DNA from: Phytobacter diazotrophicus
GTDB taxonomy: Bacteria; Pseudomonadota; Gammaproteobacteria; Enterobacterales; Enterobacteriaceae
DNA length: 64,000 nt
Assembly: GCA_004346725.1 (NCBI GenBank)
Contig: SMDE01000002.1
Coordinates: 62,001 to 126,000 of the forward strand
Reading direction: 5' to 3'
In this document: in pieces, positions 41,937 to 51,149 of the stretch
Layout: each line of letters begins with the position of its first letter
Numbering within the stretch: position 1 is the stretch's first letter
Position numbers and translations under genes: made by a program
The notes under the pieces: model-generated
What the model was told of the DNA's origin: nothing
The model's database searches: none
What the model saw: only the letters and a program-made list of their open reading frames with translations

Positions 41937-42686
41937 TTATAGCCAGTTGCGGCCTGGCGCGCTGGGTTCAGTACGTTCAGGCGGGCGCAGATCTATCTGA
42001 CGTGAGGCAAGATGCCCGGCCCACAGCCCGGCAATCCACTTCACGCCCCGCGCGGTAAAGCGCGCCTGTGACCAGGTGCGCTGGTTTTCACCGACGCCAT
42101 CGTGCACCGTAAAATAGCCCGCCTGGCTATACTGCTTCGCCGGCAGTAACGTCCCACTGACGCGCTGCATGATATTGCGCTCCAGCAAAAACTGACGAAA
42201 CTCGGGCTCTTTTGCCTTGAGCATTTTACAAAGCTGGCGGAAACCCAGCGACTCATCGACATTGACGAACCAGTCAAAAAACTCAGCCTTTGGCAGTGTC
42301 AGCGCGAGCTGCGCTTCTGCCTGCTGACGCTTTTCATACTGTTCGGCCCAGGCGTGAGCCGCCGCTGCAGGGTTGGTGAAGTCCGGCAGATTCATGGTTT
42401 GCTCGCGCTCTTGCCATTTATCCAGGATATCGGCGGTAAAACCGGGTGATATACGCGCCACGGTCAACACGGAATCCCGCTTGTTAAGCAGGAACTCCTG
42501 ACGCATCTCCCCTTCCCGTTCATAGAGCTGCATCTGTACCGGTTGCGACAAACGCTGCGTTGTCTCAAGGCTTTTGACCATGCGTTTGACTTCGTTGTGG
42601 GCTATCCCTGTCAGCTTTGCGATTTCACGGCTGCTCATCCTCGGCGACCGATCGTTCAAATTGAGAGTGTCCAAAGGAATCACCAT
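41937..42686 (-). CDS. Phage-type regulatory protein: Rha-like N-terminus, KilAC antirepressor C-terminus
   Basis: About 249 residues from MVIPLDTLNLNDRSPRMSSREIAKLTGIAHNEVKRMVKSLE; GGTGA five bases before the ATG favours this over an upstream GTG. Residues about 17-105 resemble the Rha/AntA-type DNA-binding module (MSSREIAKLTGIAHNEV, FLLNKRDSVLTVARISPGFTADILDKWQ). The second half is the KilA C-terminal domain (FFDWFVNVDESLGFRQLCKMLKAKEPEFRQFLLERNIMQR, YFTVHDG). No phage gene is nearby, so it is a solitary or domesticated phage gene. Confidence 0.85.
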   Translation of the reverse strand: MVIPLDTLNLNDRSPRMSSREIAKLTGIAHNEVKRMVKSLETTQRLSQPVQMQLYEREGEMRQEFLLNKRDSVLTVARISPGFTADILDKWQEREQTMNLPDFTNPAAAAHAWAEQYEKRQQAEAQLALTLPKAEFFDWFVNVDESLGFRQLCKMLKAKEPEFRQFLLERNIMQRVSGTLLPAKQYSQAGYFTVHDGVGENQRTWSQARFTARGVKWIAGLWAGHLASRQIDLRPPERTEPSAPGRNWL

Positions 42687-42742
42687 AGCGTTCACCACTT
42701 ATGCTAAAAAACAACCAACTTGCAGAATTAGTATACAATCAC

Positions 42743-42758
42743 CTGGTTAAATATCCAG
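42743..42758. promoter_or_regulatory. Dyad overlapping the promoter of the Rha/KilAC gene
   Basis: CTGG-TTAAATAT-CCAG lies 57 bases upstream of the Rha/KilAC start, next to a TATACT -10 on the minus strand. It resembles a LexA box (CTGT-N8-ACAG) with both inner bases changed, or it may be an autoregulatory site of the HTH protein. Confidence 0.35.
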
Positions 42759-42896
42759 TATAATTTTAAAGGAAAAGGATAGTTTTTGGGGAAGGCGATA
42801 ACGCCTGTCTGTGCAGGTTAGTTCTGCTGCCCTTGCGGGTCGCAGCAGCGGGATGGATTATGCGCCGTTTAGCTCACGCTGAGGATGCGCGGCCAG

Positions 42897-42917
42897 GCCG
42901 TCTTCGGGGAAGACGGC
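42897..42917. terminator. Very stable hairpin downstream of the panE-like gene
   Basis: GCCGTCTTC-GGG-GAAGACGGC: a perfect 9-bp stem with three-base loop, 48 bases after the panE-like stop on the minus strand. There is no T-run, so it is either a rho-assisted 3' end or a stability element. Confidence 0.5.
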
Positions 42918-42964
42918 TTAAAAGAGGCGGCGCTCGCAGAGGTCAATCATCAATCCGGCGCGGA

Positions 42965-43855
42965 TCAGCCCGGCCCTTCGCTGCCCGCCGCCAGCAGAGG
43001 GACCAGCACATCGCTGATGGGAACGGGAATACCGTGAAAGTGACCATAGCGCTGTATGACGCCGTTGCGAATATCCCACTCCATTGGCCGGTTAGCCTGA
43101 CGGTCAGCAAGAATCGAGGTTCCTAAATCGGCTGGCGCGCGTTTAAAACCCGCCAGAATTTCCTGCGCGACCGCGTCGTCCAGCTCCGCCCCCTCGGCCC
43201 TGGCAACAGACAGGCATTCGCGCAAATACGCCAGCGTCAGTTCACTGATATCTTCGCGGGAGAACATTCCGGCGCGGCGATTGGCAAGGACCATCAAACC
43301 GGCCGCCGCATTTTGCAACAATTTACGCCAGGCGACAGAGGGGAAATCCGCCGACAGCTCAACCGCGCAGCGCGTCCCCTGCAAGGCCTCCACGACCCGT
43401 TTTGCCTGTGGGACATCCGGTAGCGTCAGTCGCGGGCTGGCACGCAGCCAGACGGAGGCATCCGCTTCACGCTGCGCCGGGAACCAGACCACTGAGGGCA
43501 GTACCGTTGCGCCATTGACCCAGGGCGCAAGCTGGTTTTTTTGTTCCACGCCGTTTTGCAGCGCACAGACCACCGTATTTTCATCACACAACGCGCTCAG
43601 CCAGCCTGCGCTGTCAGCGTTCTGGGTTGTTTTCACCGCCACAAAAACCAGATCGCAGGGATGATCGATCTTCGTCGGATCGGTCAATACCGGCCCCGGC
43701 ACCACAATTTCACCCTCATCGTGACGCAACACTAACTTCGGATGCGCAGTACGTCCGCAAAGTCGCGGCGCGCGGCCAGCTTCATGCAACACGGCAGCAA
43801 TGGTTGTGCCGATTGCACCGGGGCCAATTAGCGCGATGGACGGATTTTCTGACAT
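42965..43855 (-). CDS. 2-dehydropantoate 2-reductase-like (PanE/ApbA family)
   Basis: 296 residues from MSENPSIALIGPGAIGTTIAAVLHEAG; AGGAG precedes this ATG. The NADPH-binding GPGAIG (11-16), VAVKTTQ, ALQNGVEQ and the catalytic WRKLLQNAAAGLM (Lys, Asn) segment are present, followed by an IRNGVIQRYGHFHGIPVPISDVL end. The family reduces ketopantoate to pantoate in CoA synthesis, but paralogues next to transporter genes often act on other 2-oxo acids. It begins within 25 bases of the EamA transporter stop and so probably acts in the same operon. Confidence 0.85.
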   Translation of the reverse strand: MSENPSIALIGPGAIGTTIAAVLHEAGRAPRLCGRTAHPKLVLRHDEGEIVVPGPVLTDPTKIDHPCDLVFVAVKTTQNADSAGWLSALCDENTVVCALQNGVEQKNQLAPWVNGATVLPSVVWFPAQREADASVWLRASPRLTLPDVPQAKRVVEALQGTRCAVELSADFPSVAWRKLLQNAAAGLMVLANRRAGMFSREDISELTLAYLRECLSVARAEGAELDDAVAQEILAGFKRAPADLGTSILADRQANRPMEWDIRNGVIQRYGHFHGIPVPISDVLVPLLAAGSEGPG

Positions 43856-43875
43856 CGTTGATTCTCCTGATTCAC

Positions 43876-44703
43876 TTAGCCCATGATCAGTGTGCCGGTG
43901 ACAATCACCACGCACGCCAGTAATTTTCTAAACGTCAACGCTTCGCCGAAAAACAGGTAACCGAGCACCGCCACAAACAGCACGCTGGTTTCACGTAGCG
44001 CGGAAACGGCGCCCATCGGTGAGGCGGCCATGGCAAAAATAATGATGCCGTAAGCCAGCAGTGATACCAGCCCGCCTGCCGCCGCACTCAGCAAGCCTGG
44101 CTGCCAGCGAAGCAAACTTTTGCTATCACGCAGGATGATATAAAGCACCGGCATCAGCAGCCCCCAGAGCATGCTCATCCACACGGTATAAGAGAGCGCA
44201 TTGCCGGAAAGCCGTACCCCCATACCATCAGCCACGCTGTAGGCGGCGATAAAAACCCCGGTCGCCAGGGCCTGTTTCACCCCCGGCATTGCCAGCCGAC
44301 GCTGTCTGAATGCCAGCATCAGGATCCCGGACGAAACGAGTACGATGCCGCAAAGGGTATGAAGGGCGATTTTTTCACCGGCGAACAGCGCCGCCGCGCA
44401 GGTGATCAGCAATGGCGAAGAGCCTCGTGCAACCGGGTAGGTTTGGCTTAGCTCGCCACTCTGATAACTGCGTACCAGACACCAGTTATAGCCCACATGC
44501 AGCAGCGCGGACAGCAGCGCATATGTCCAGCTTGCGCGAGCGGGTAGTGGCAGAAACAGGGCAGCGGCTGCGCTTGCCAGCGCAATGGCAACGCACATGA
44601 TGGTCATCGACCATAACCTGTCTGCGCCCCCGTGTAAGAGCGCGTTCCAGGTGGCATGCAGCAAGGCTGCAAATAGCGTCAGCGAAATCATCGTTACAGG
44701 CAT
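43876..44703 (-). CDS. EamA/DMT-family exporter
   Basis: 275 residues with ten membrane helices and two EamA repeats (MISLTLFAALLHATWNALLHGG ... and YSVADGMGVRLSGNALSYTVWMS ...). The RGSSPLLITCAAALFAGEKI and AVSALRETSVLFVAVLGYLFFGE motifs close each repeat. Such proteins export amino acids or metabolites. Upstream of, and co-directional with, the PanE-like gene (20-base gap); downstream of a GcvA-like LysR gene. Confidence 0.88.
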   Translation of the reverse strand: MPVTMISLTLFAALLHATWNALLHGGADRLWSMTIMCVAIALASAAAALFLPLPARASWTYALLSALLHVGYNWCLVRSYQSGELSQTYPVARGSSPLLITCAAALFAGEKIALHTLCGIVLVSSGILMLAFRQRRLAMPGVKQALATGVFIAAYSVADGMGVRLSGNALSYTVWMSMLWGLLMPVLYIILRDSKSLLRWQPGLLSAAAGGLVSLLAYGIIIFAMAASPMGAVSALRETSVLFVAVLGYLFFGEALTFRKLLACVVIVTGTLIMG

Positions 44704-44778
44704 GCATTGATGCTAAACAGCCCTGACCACGATGAACAGTGAAGTGTTGTCATCCCGCCATGAATAAATACTCATACT

Positions 44779-45684
44779 TTAACGATACCGCCGCTGCGCC
44801 TGCAGTGACTCATCCAGTAACCAGTGGCGGAATTTCACAACATGCGGCTGGGTTTCAATCCCCTGCGGGCAGACAAAGTAATAGGCGGCCGGTGAAGGAA
44901 ACCGGATATCAAAAAGCCGTGTCAGCGTCCCCTCGGCAATCTCTTTTTCCACATGTCCGCTGCGCGCCAGCGCAATACCCTGCCCGAGAAGCGCGGCTTC
45001 AATCGTCATATTGGTATCCGCGAAGCGCACGCTCTCATGCAGGACGTTGATATTAACGCCGGTTTGCTCAAACCAGGCGTCCCATTTTGGCACCAGGTCA
45101 GCGCCGTCACGCGTTAGCAGCGGGTAGCGCAGCAGTTCGGCGGGTTCAGCAGGCGTACCAAAACGCTGCAAAAGTGACGGGCTGGCGACCGGAAAAATCT
45201 GCTCGCGAAACAAAAACTCGGTAAAGAGCCCTGGATAGTTACCGTGACCAAAGCGAATGGCCACATCGGACTCGCTCCCCGCAAAATTGATGGCTTTATC
45301 CGAACTGTCCAGCGACACCAGAATCTCCGGATGTAACCGCGCCAGGGCGGGCAGGCGCGGCAACAGCCATTTCAACGCAAACGAATAGGTGGTGTTGACA
45401 CGCAATCTTACCCGACCATTTTGTTCACGCAGATCGGCAAGGGTCGTATCCAGTTTGCTGAAAAATTCGCGCACCAACGGCGCGAGCGCTGCACCGGCAG
45501 GTGTCAGGCTCAGGGTTTTACCGCGCTGAAAAAGTTGCAACCCCCAGAGTTCCTCAAGGTTTTTTAGCTGATGGCTGACGGCGCTTTGGGTAATGAAAAG
45601 TTCTTCGGCGGCAGAGGTAAAGGTGGCATGGCGCGTGGCGACCTCAAACGCGCGCAAGGTGGCAGTGGGTGGAAGATTACGCAT
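44779..45684 (-). CDS. GcvA-like LysR regulator
   Basis: 301 residues from MRNLPPTATLRAFEVATRHATFTSAAEELFITQSAVSHQLKNLEELWGLQLFQRGKTLSLTPAG, the GcvA-type LysR opening (LRAFE.A.RH.SF..AAEEL..TQSAVS.QI..LE). A 35-residue upstream extension lacks coding look and a ribosome binding site. Effector domain: VRLRVNTTYSFALKWLLPRLPALARLHPEI, DVAIRFGHGNYPGL. It probably controls the EamA/PanE-like genes downstream. A perfect 5-bp dyad (45701-45716) sits just before the start. Confidence 0.88.
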   Translation of the reverse strand: MRNLPPTATLRAFEVATRHATFTSAAEELFITQSAVSHQLKNLEELWGLQLFQRGKTLSLTPAGAALAPLVREFFSKLDTTLADLREQNGRVRLRVNTTYSFALKWLLPRLPALARLHPEILVSLDSSDKAINFAGSESDVAIRFGHGNYPGLFTEFLFREQIFPVASPSLLQRFGTPAEPAELLRYPLLTRDGADLVPKWDAWFEQTGVNINVLHESVRFADTNMTIEAALLGQGIALARSGHVEKEIAEGTLTRLFDIRFPSPAAYYFVCPQGIETQPHVVKFRHWLLDESLQAQRRYR

Positions 45685-45700
45685 GCTTTTCGCCCTGTTA

Positions 45701-45716
45701 ATGAGTAATGGCTCAT
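45701..45716. promoter_or_regulatory. Dyad before the GcvA-like gene
   Basis: ATGAG-taatgg-CTCAT, 17-32 bases upstream of the start codon. It contains a T-N11-A core as used by LysR proteins. Position suggests autoregulation. Confidence 0.35.
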
Positions 45717-45758
45717 ATGACCATAGCGGCGCATCTCTGTGCCAGAGAAATAACAGAG

Positions 45759-45779
45759 CCCCGCAGCCGGTAAGCGGGG
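45759..45779. repeat. REP-like hairpin
   Basis: CCCCGC-agccggtaa-GCGGGG with the CCGGTAAGC core of the REP family at 10818. It lies between the GNAT gene (ending at 45841 on the minus strand) and the GcvA-like gene. Confidence 0.5.
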
Positions 45780-45840
45780 TGCCCGGCAACGAACTGGCAT
45801 CGAAGACGCGTGCCGGGCAAAATGATGATGCGGCAATGAT

Positions 45841-46407
45841 TTACACGGACGATGCAGCAGAAGCCTGGCTATAGTCGCTCTGTAACAGCGCATAAAGATA
45901 CTCATCACCCCACGCGCCTTTAAAGAAAATATTCTGCCGGTAATGTGCTTCGCGGCGGAAACCGAGTTTTTCCAGCAGGTTCACAGCCGCTGTATTGCGG
46001 GTATCAACAACCGCGGTGAGCCGGTGCTTTGCAAAATCATTAAACAGCATCGCGATGAGAGCCCCCATTGCCTCCCTGGCAAAACCTTGCTTCTGATACG
46101 CCACATCAAAGGTCATACCCAGTTCAGCCTGTCTTCCCTCATCAAAGAAATGAATGCCGATATCGCCGATAAGCGCCCCCACGTCCAGCCGCTCAACGGC
46201 CAGTTGATACCAGGTCCCCTCGCTGTTGAACGCCAGCGAACACTGCTGCGCATATAATGTCTGCGCATCATGCTCAGTGTAATGATCCCAGCTTTGAAAC
46301 AGGGCGACCTCGGGCAGGCTGCGGTAGCGCGCAAGCTGCGGCAAATCAGCGGGTGTCAGTTTGCGCAATAATAATCGCGGGGTGAGTAGCGGCAACGCCT
46401 GTGTCAT
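45841..46407 (-). CDS. GNAT N-acetyltransferase (RimJ/RimL-like)
   Basis: 188 residues from MTQALPLLTPRLLLRKLTPADLPQLARYRS; GAGAGG precedes this ATG. Family pattern: LLTPRLLLR.LT.AD, GDIGIHFFDEGRQAELGMTFDVAYQKQGFAREAMGALIAMLFND (acetyl-CoA loop Q/R-x-x-G-x-A), and LTAVVDTRNTAAVNLLEKLGFRREAHYRQN. These enzymes acetylate protein N-termini or small amines. Substrate unknown. It is monocistronic on the minus strand. Confidence 0.88.
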   Translation of the reverse strand: MTQALPLLTPRLLLRKLTPADLPQLARYRSLPEVALFQSWDHYTEHDAQTLYAQQCSLAFNSEGTWYQLAVERLDVGALIGDIGIHFFDEGRQAELGMTFDVAYQKQGFAREAMGALIAMLFNDFAKHRLTAVVDTRNTAAVNLLEKLGFRREAHYRQNIFFKGAWGDEYLYALLQSDYSQASAASSV

Positions 46408-46502
46408 GGATCCTCTCTTATCGTTAATCATCCGGGCGATGGGCCGCATCGATATGTTGCAAGCCCCGCAAACGAAAATCTGCGAGGCGGTACGCTCTGT
46501 GT

Positions 46503-46958
46503 TTATCGTTCCTGCGCTTGGGCGCCACGGTCTACAGAGGCGATCGCTTCGAGCCCAACACGTTGGCCGAATGACAGTTCTAAGGTATTGCCGTCCGGGT
46601 CGGCAAAAAACACATAGTAACCGACGGGGTCACCCAGGTTTTCCGGCGCTTTTCTTAATACGCCTTCCGCGATGGCCATCTCGGTTTTGCGGTCAATCTC
46701 TTCGCGGGTTGCACAGGCAACGCCAAGGTGACCAAAATGGCCCAGCGGCGTATCCGTTACGGTGTCCGCCTGAACCAGCACCAGCGCAAACGGGCGGGTA
46801 TGATCGCTTAACCACGCGACTTTGCGCGCATCCGGAATGCCGGGTTCGCGCTGATGTACGACCTCCATGCCTGCATAGCGGCGATAGAACGCAATACTTT
46901 TCTCCAGGTCCCTGACCATAAAAGCAACATGGGTGAATCCAACATCAATATCTTTCAT
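46503..46958 (-). CDS. VOC-family (glyoxalase-fold) protein
   Basis: 151 residues from MKDIDVGFTHVAFMVRDLEKSIAFYRRYAGMEVVHQRE. Two beta-alpha-beta-beta-beta modules with putative metal ligands His in FTHVAF, His in HFGHLGVA and Glu in GNTLELSFG. The family includes glyoxalase I, dioxygenases and antibiotic-resistance proteins, and its reaction here cannot be told. A start 13 codons earlier is possible. It lies 96 bases upstream of the GNAT gene on the same strand. Confidence 0.82.
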   Translation of the reverse strand: MKDIDVGFTHVAFMVRDLEKSIAFYRRYAGMEVVHQREPGIPDARKVAWLSDHTRPFALVLVQADTVTDTPLGHFGHLGVACATREEIDRKTEMAIAEGVLRKAPENLGDPVGYYVFFADPDGNTLELSFGQRVGLEAIASVDRGAQAQER

Positions 46959-47114
46959 ATCCAGAATAACTCCCTCTTGGTCCGTGGCAGCCATCATAAA
47001 AGCTCAAGTTAACTTGAGGTCAACAGCAGGCTACCCGCACCCGATCCCTAATATTTGTAGTGTCACAATCTTAAGAGAGCGGGCCTGTACGCTTTCTGAC
47101 AGAGACTTTTGCTG

Positions 47115-48026
47115 TTAAAGCTTTTTCGCCAAAGCTTCTGGATGGGGCGCAATTTCGGCAAGTAACCAGCGCTCGAAATCCTCTAATGCGGCGCTATTCG
47201 CTCCCGTTTCGCTCGGCTTGACTAAACAGAAGCGTTTGCTGAGGGTTGCGGATTCGGGCCAGGGTGAAACCAGCAGGCCACGCTTCAACTCATTTTCGAC
47301 ATACATCCTCGGCACCAGCGCCACACCCTGCCTTGCCATCACGGCGGCTATTGCCATTTCGTGCAGATCGTAGCGAACCCCCTGCCCTGGGTTATCCAGG
47401 TGTATCCCCTTTTCCCGGGCATACAGATGCCACGCCTCGGGATTTTGCCGTCGGTGAATGCGCGGCAGTGCGTTTAACTGTTCAAAAATATCCTGTTGCG
47501 ATAACAGCGAAGGGTGACACACCGGAACCAGTGTTTCCTGAAACAGAAACTGCGTGCGCATACCGGCCCACGCGGGATGTTCAAAATGAACCACGGCGTC
47601 AAAGCCGCTTCCGGGGAGAATAAACGGGTCGGTGCTGGCGGCAATATTTAAGGTTATGTCCGGGTACAACGACATGAAGCTATGCAGACGGGGGATCAGC
47701 CATCGGCTGGAAAAGGTCGGCAGGACGGCAATATCCAGACTTTTGCCCCCCTCGGGTAACCCCATGATGTACTGGGTGTCTCTTTCGAGCCGCTCCAGCG
47801 TTTCGTGAACATGCCGGGCATAACGTGCTCCGGCAGGGTTAAGCTTTACGCGGCTTCCTGTCCGGTCAAACAGTTTGCAGTTGAGCAGCGATTCAAGGCG
47901 CGCTATCTGGCGGCTGATGGCCCCTTCCGTCAGTGAGAGTTCCTCGGCGGCCCTGGCAAAGTTGCCGTGTCGTGCGGCGGCATCAAAGGCCTGCAGGGAA
48001 GTGCTACTGGGTATTTTTCTGCGCAT
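47115..48026 (-). CDS. LysR-family regulator divergent from an MBL hydrolase
   Basis: 303 residues from MRRKIPSSTSLQAFDAAARHGNFARAAEELSLTEGAISRQIARLESLLNCKLFDRTGSRVKLNPAG, a GcvA-like opening. GAGAG eight bases upstream supports this ATG. Effector domain: KSLDIAVLPTFSSRWLIPRLHSFMSLYPDITLNIAA. It is divergent, across 246 bases containing a dyad at 48063, from the MBL-fold gene at 48273, the likely target. Confidence 0.88.
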   Translation of the reverse strand: MRRKIPSSTSLQAFDAAARHGNFARAAEELSLTEGAISRQIARLESLLNCKLFDRTGSRVKLNPAGARYARHVHETLERLERDTQYIMGLPEGGKSLDIAVLPTFSSRWLIPRLHSFMSLYPDITLNIAASTDPFILPGSGFDAVVHFEHPAWAGMRTQFLFQETLVPVCHPSLLSQQDIFEQLNALPRIHRRQNPEAWHLYAREKGIHLDNPGQGVRYDLHEMAIAAVMARQGVALVPRMYVENELKRGLLVSPWPESATLSKRFCLVKPSETGANSAALEDFERWLLAEIAPHPEALAKKL

Positions 48027-48062
48027 AAAAAGAGCTCTCTTTCGCAACTGACCATGCCATTT

Positions 48063-48079
48063 AGTGAGTAAATATCACT
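48063..48079. promoter_or_regulatory. Perfect inverted repeat in the LysR/MBL divergent region
   Basis: AGTGA-gtaaata-TCACT, A/T-rich centre, 37-53 bases upstream of the LysR gene start. Typical size and place for a LysR-type recognition site. Confidence 0.4.
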
Positions 48080-48272
48080 GACAGATGAAATATTATCGAT
48101 TTCCAGGCCACAAAACACCCTATAGCATGAGTAAAAATCATTAAGCAGAGTGAGTGGTTGTCTGCGGTTACTCATGCGGAGGCAGGACAATGTTGTATTT
48201 CGTGGAGTGCTCATATACCGATCCAAAGAGCGAGCAAGAGTGGAATGAATTTTATCCTCAGGAGAGATACCG

Positions 48273-49121
48273 ATGAACGCGCCCTTCTTCCCAACATGCC
48301 AGATTGGCGATTTTCAGGTAACGGCGCTGAGTGATGGCGATATGTCTGTCAGCCTGGATTTATTGTCAGGCATTGCAGCAGCGGATGCCGCAGCCATTCA
48401 GCGCCAGGCCGGAATGACTGAGCACGGCAATATCCATATCAACGGCTATCTTATTCGCGGCCGGGGGCGAACCATGCTGGTTGATGCCGGTACAGGCGGG
48501 TTGAACAACGCGGGGGGCCAGCTCAAAGCCAGGCTTGCGGCTATCGGCGTCAATCATAACGATGTGGACAGCGTATTATTGACACACGGCCATCCGGACC
48601 ATATTGGCGGCCTGCTTGATGCCGAAGGACGGCCTGTATTTGAACATGCGAAACTCTTTTTGCATCCTCTCGAAGCGAGTCACTGGCGCGATGATGGCAA
48701 ATTAAAAAAGGCGAGTGCGCACGGCCAGCGTAATTTCCGTCTGGCCAGACAAACGCTGGATACCTATGCAGAGAATGTGCGTTTTTTTAGCGCAGACAAC
48801 ATCATAAAGGGCATTACCCCGGTCTGGTTACCGGGTCATACGCCTGGGCATTGCGGGTTTCGCATTGACGCGGATGAAAGAAGCCTGCTGATATGGGGCG
48901 ACATTGTCCATTATCCGCATATTCAGACGGCACAGCCCGCCGTGACGATTTTGTTTGATGCCGACCCCGCACAGGCCGAAGACACGCGCAAAAGAATCCT
49001 CGCACAAGCCGTGCGTGAAAATCTGCTTATTGCGGGCATGCATCTGGGACCGGGGGGGTTTGCGAACATTGTCAGAAATGATACTGGCTACGCTATTGCG
49101 TGGCCCGACGAGCTGAGATGA
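48273..49121 (+). CDS. MBL-fold metallohydrolase (lactonase-like)
   Basis: 282 residues. Metal motif HxHxDH is intact (H105, H107, D109, H110 in LLTHGHPDHIGG), with VWLPGHTPGHCGFRI and LLIWGDIVHYPHIQ supplying the later His and Asp ligands. This pattern is shared by AHL lactonases, quinolone-degrading and similar hydrolases; the specific substrate is unknown. No signal peptide. CAGGAG precedes the ATG. A strong terminator follows. Likely regulated by the divergent LysR protein. Confidence 0.88.
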   Translation: MNAPFFPTCQIGDFQVTALSDGDMSVSLDLLSGIAAADAAAIQRQAGMTEHGNIHINGYLIRGRGRTMLVDAGTGGLNNAGGQLKARLAAIGVNHNDVDSVLLTHGHPDHIGGLLDAEGRPVFEHAKLFLHPLEASHWRDDGKLKKASAHGQRNFRLARQTLDTYAENVRFFSADNIIKGITPVWLPGHTPGHCGFRIDADERSLLIWGDIVHYPHIQTAQPAVTILFDADPAQAEDTRKRILAQAVRENLLIAGMHLGPGGFANIVRNDTGYAIAWPDELR

Positions 49122-49191
49122 ATTCCGGCTGTGTTCAGACGCACTGGTTAAGTGCCCGGCGTTTTCCGGGCCTCTCGTGGTGTGTTAAGCC

Positions 49192-49226
49192 GTGCCCTCT
49201 TCGCTCAAGAGGGCACCGTTTTTTTT
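49192..49226 (+). terminator. Strong terminator after the MBL-fold gene
   Basis: GTGCCCTCTT (49192-49201) pairs with AAGAGGGCAC (49207-49216), five-base loop, then CG and eight T. It lies between convergent genes. Confidence 0.92.
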
Positions 49227-49235
49227 GGCTGGTAA

Positions 49236-51149
49236 TCAGAACGATTCCCAGTCAGAGCCGTTCGCTGTTGACGCTGCGGGTCGCAGGCTAACCTTAGCGC
49301 GCGCTGCCGCTGGGGCGTATTTCGGCTTAGCCGTTTCTGAATTCAGTTTGAACACGGAAACCAGTTGCGCCAGTTGTTCGGCCTGTTGTTCCAGTGATAA
49401 TGACGCCGCAGACGACTCCTGAACCAGCGCGGCATTCTGCTGGGTTGTGGAATCAAGCTCCGTTACCGCTTTACCAATCTGATCGATACCCCTGCTCTGC
49501 TCTTCCGAGGCGCTGGAGATTTCGTTCATGATCCCACTCACATTGGTGACCGAGGAGACAATCTGCTCCATGGTGGTACCGGCTTTGTTCGCCATCTCTG
49601 AGCCGGTCGTCACGCGTTGTACGGACTCTTTTATCAATCCTTCGATCTCTTTGGCAGCCTGGGCGCTACGTTGCGCAAGGCTTCTTACTTCCCCCGCTAC
49701 CACCGCGAAACCGCGCCCCTGCTCGCCTGCGCGTGCCGCCTCAACGGCTGCGTTAAGCGCAAGAATATTGGTCTGGAACGAAATACCATTTATAACGCTG
49801 ATAATGTCAGTAATTTTGTTGGAGCTTTCGGTGATGGTTTCCATCGTGTTGACAACATCCCAGACAATTTTGCCACCGGAACGCGCATGCTCTGCCGCCA
49901 CGCCTGCAAGCTGGCTGGCCTCACGCGCATTGTCTGCGTTGCGTTTAACCGTTGAGGTCAACTCTTCCATACTCGCCGCCGTTTCGACCACCGCGGCTGA
50001 CTGCTCTTCGGTGCGGGAGGCAAGGTCAGTGTTGCCTGCGGAGATGTCCGACGAGGCGTTCGCCACGTGAATGACCGACTCTTTAATTTGGGTGATCATG
50101 TCACGAAGCTTGTCGTTCATGACGCCCATTGCCATTGTCAGGCGGCCCAGTTCATCGGTTGACTGCGGCTCAATGGTCGCGGTCAGGTCGCCTTCGGCAA
50201 TGCGTTCCGCCAGCGTCAGGTTGTGTTTAATCTGGCGGGTCATCTGGCGGGTAAGCAGCCAGGCAACCAGTAGCCCTGTCAGCACTGCGCAAACGGCGAC
50301 GATGCCCATAATGATCATCACACGTTGAATAATATCGATATTTTTCTGAGTCTGACCAGTTACCAAATCATTCGTAATGGTATTAATTTTTTCTGCAACG
50401 CCGGTGAGCGCTGTCGCGGCACTCTGCGACTCTTTCTGGGCATTAGCATAAGCGGCAACATTATCCTGCATTCCGCTCAGGAATGCCTGAGCCATCTCTT
50501 TATCTTCGGCTGTAAAAGTGACATTTTCGGAATGAATAAGCTTCTCCGCTTCATCGTATTGAGTCTTGAAGGTGTCCATCCCCTGCTTACCGGCAGAGGA
50601 CTGAATTTGATAAGCGGCAGCCCAGGTGTTATTGAGGCGATTGAGCAATGCGACTTCATCTTTTGAAACGGTTTCCTGCTGCTCAAGGCGGGTACCAAAT
50701 TTATCGAGCAGGGTTTTCAGAGCAGGGGATGTTAAATTCTGCGCTTTTTCGACGGTCACCTGTTCGAGTTTAACGAACGTATCACGGTGGGTGGCATAGT
50801 CAGGAATAGTACTGCGCAGCTCATCAAACAAAACACGGGCATCGCTGTCCCAGGTAAAGTCGAGACCCGTAATCGCTTTTTGATCCATCTTATCAATGGC
50901 GACTCTATTCGCCTGCAGTGATTTTTCATCATGGTTTAATTGATAAGTCAAACGGTTACGTCGCGCCGTATTGAGCTCGGTGCTGATCTCATTGATTAAT
51001 TTGCCCTTTAAGGCATGCTCACGGATACTCGCGGACTGTTGAATGCTGATAAGTGAGGACAGAACAATAATAACGATTAAAACTGCAAACCCGCCAAAAA
51101 GTTTGGCAGCCACAGGCAGATTTTTTATTGACGGTAACAGCTTTGACAT
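49236..51149 (-). CDS. Methyl-accepting chemotaxis protein
   Basis: 637 residues. TM1 at about 15-37 ([20 protein letters not shown]), a long helical periplasmic sensor of about 235 residues (HBM-like helical bundle: [22 protein letters not shown]), TM2 at about 278-298 ([21 protein letters not shown]), HAMP, then the signalling domain with the invariant hairpin tip ([33 protein letters not shown]). It ends in DWESF, a variant of the NWETF pentapeptide that recruits CheR/CheB in Tsr and Tar. The ligand is unknown. Isolated from other chemotaxis genes. Confidence 0.95.
   Translation of the reverse strand: MSKLLPSIKNLPVAAKLFGGFAVLIVIIVLSSLISIQQSASIREHALKGKLINEISTELNTARRNRLTYQLNHDEKSLQANRVAIDKMDQKAITGLDFTWDSDARVLFDELRSTIPDYATHRDTFVKLEQVTVEKAQNLTSPALKTLLDKFGTRLEQQETVSKDEVALLNRLNNTWAAAYQIQSSAGKQGMDTFKTQYDEAEKLIHSENVTFTAEDKEMAQAFLSGMQDNVAAYANAQKESQSAATALTGVAEKINTITNDLVTGQTQKNIDIIQRVMIIMGIVAVCAVLTGLLVAWLLTRQMTRQIKHNLTLAERIAEGDLTATIEPQSTDELGRLTMAMGVMNDKLRDMITQIKESVIHVANASSDISAGNTDLASRTEEQSAAVVETAASMEELTSTVKRNADNAREASQLAGVAAEHARSGGKIVWDVVNTMETITESSNKITDIISVINGISFQTNILALNAAVEAARAGEQGRGFAVVAGEVRSLAQRSAQAAKEIEGLIKESVQRVTTGSEMANKAGTTMEQIVSSVTNVSGIMNEISSASEEQSRGIDQIGKAVTELDSTTQQNAALVQESSAASLSLEQQAEQLAQLVSVFKLNSETAKPKYAPAAARAKVSLRPAASTANGSDWESF

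Noticed and set aside
42743-42758. LexA (SOS) box in front of the Rha/KilAC gene
   Set aside because: CTGG-N8-CCAG differs from CTGT-N8-ACAG in both half-sites; kept only as a generic dyad.
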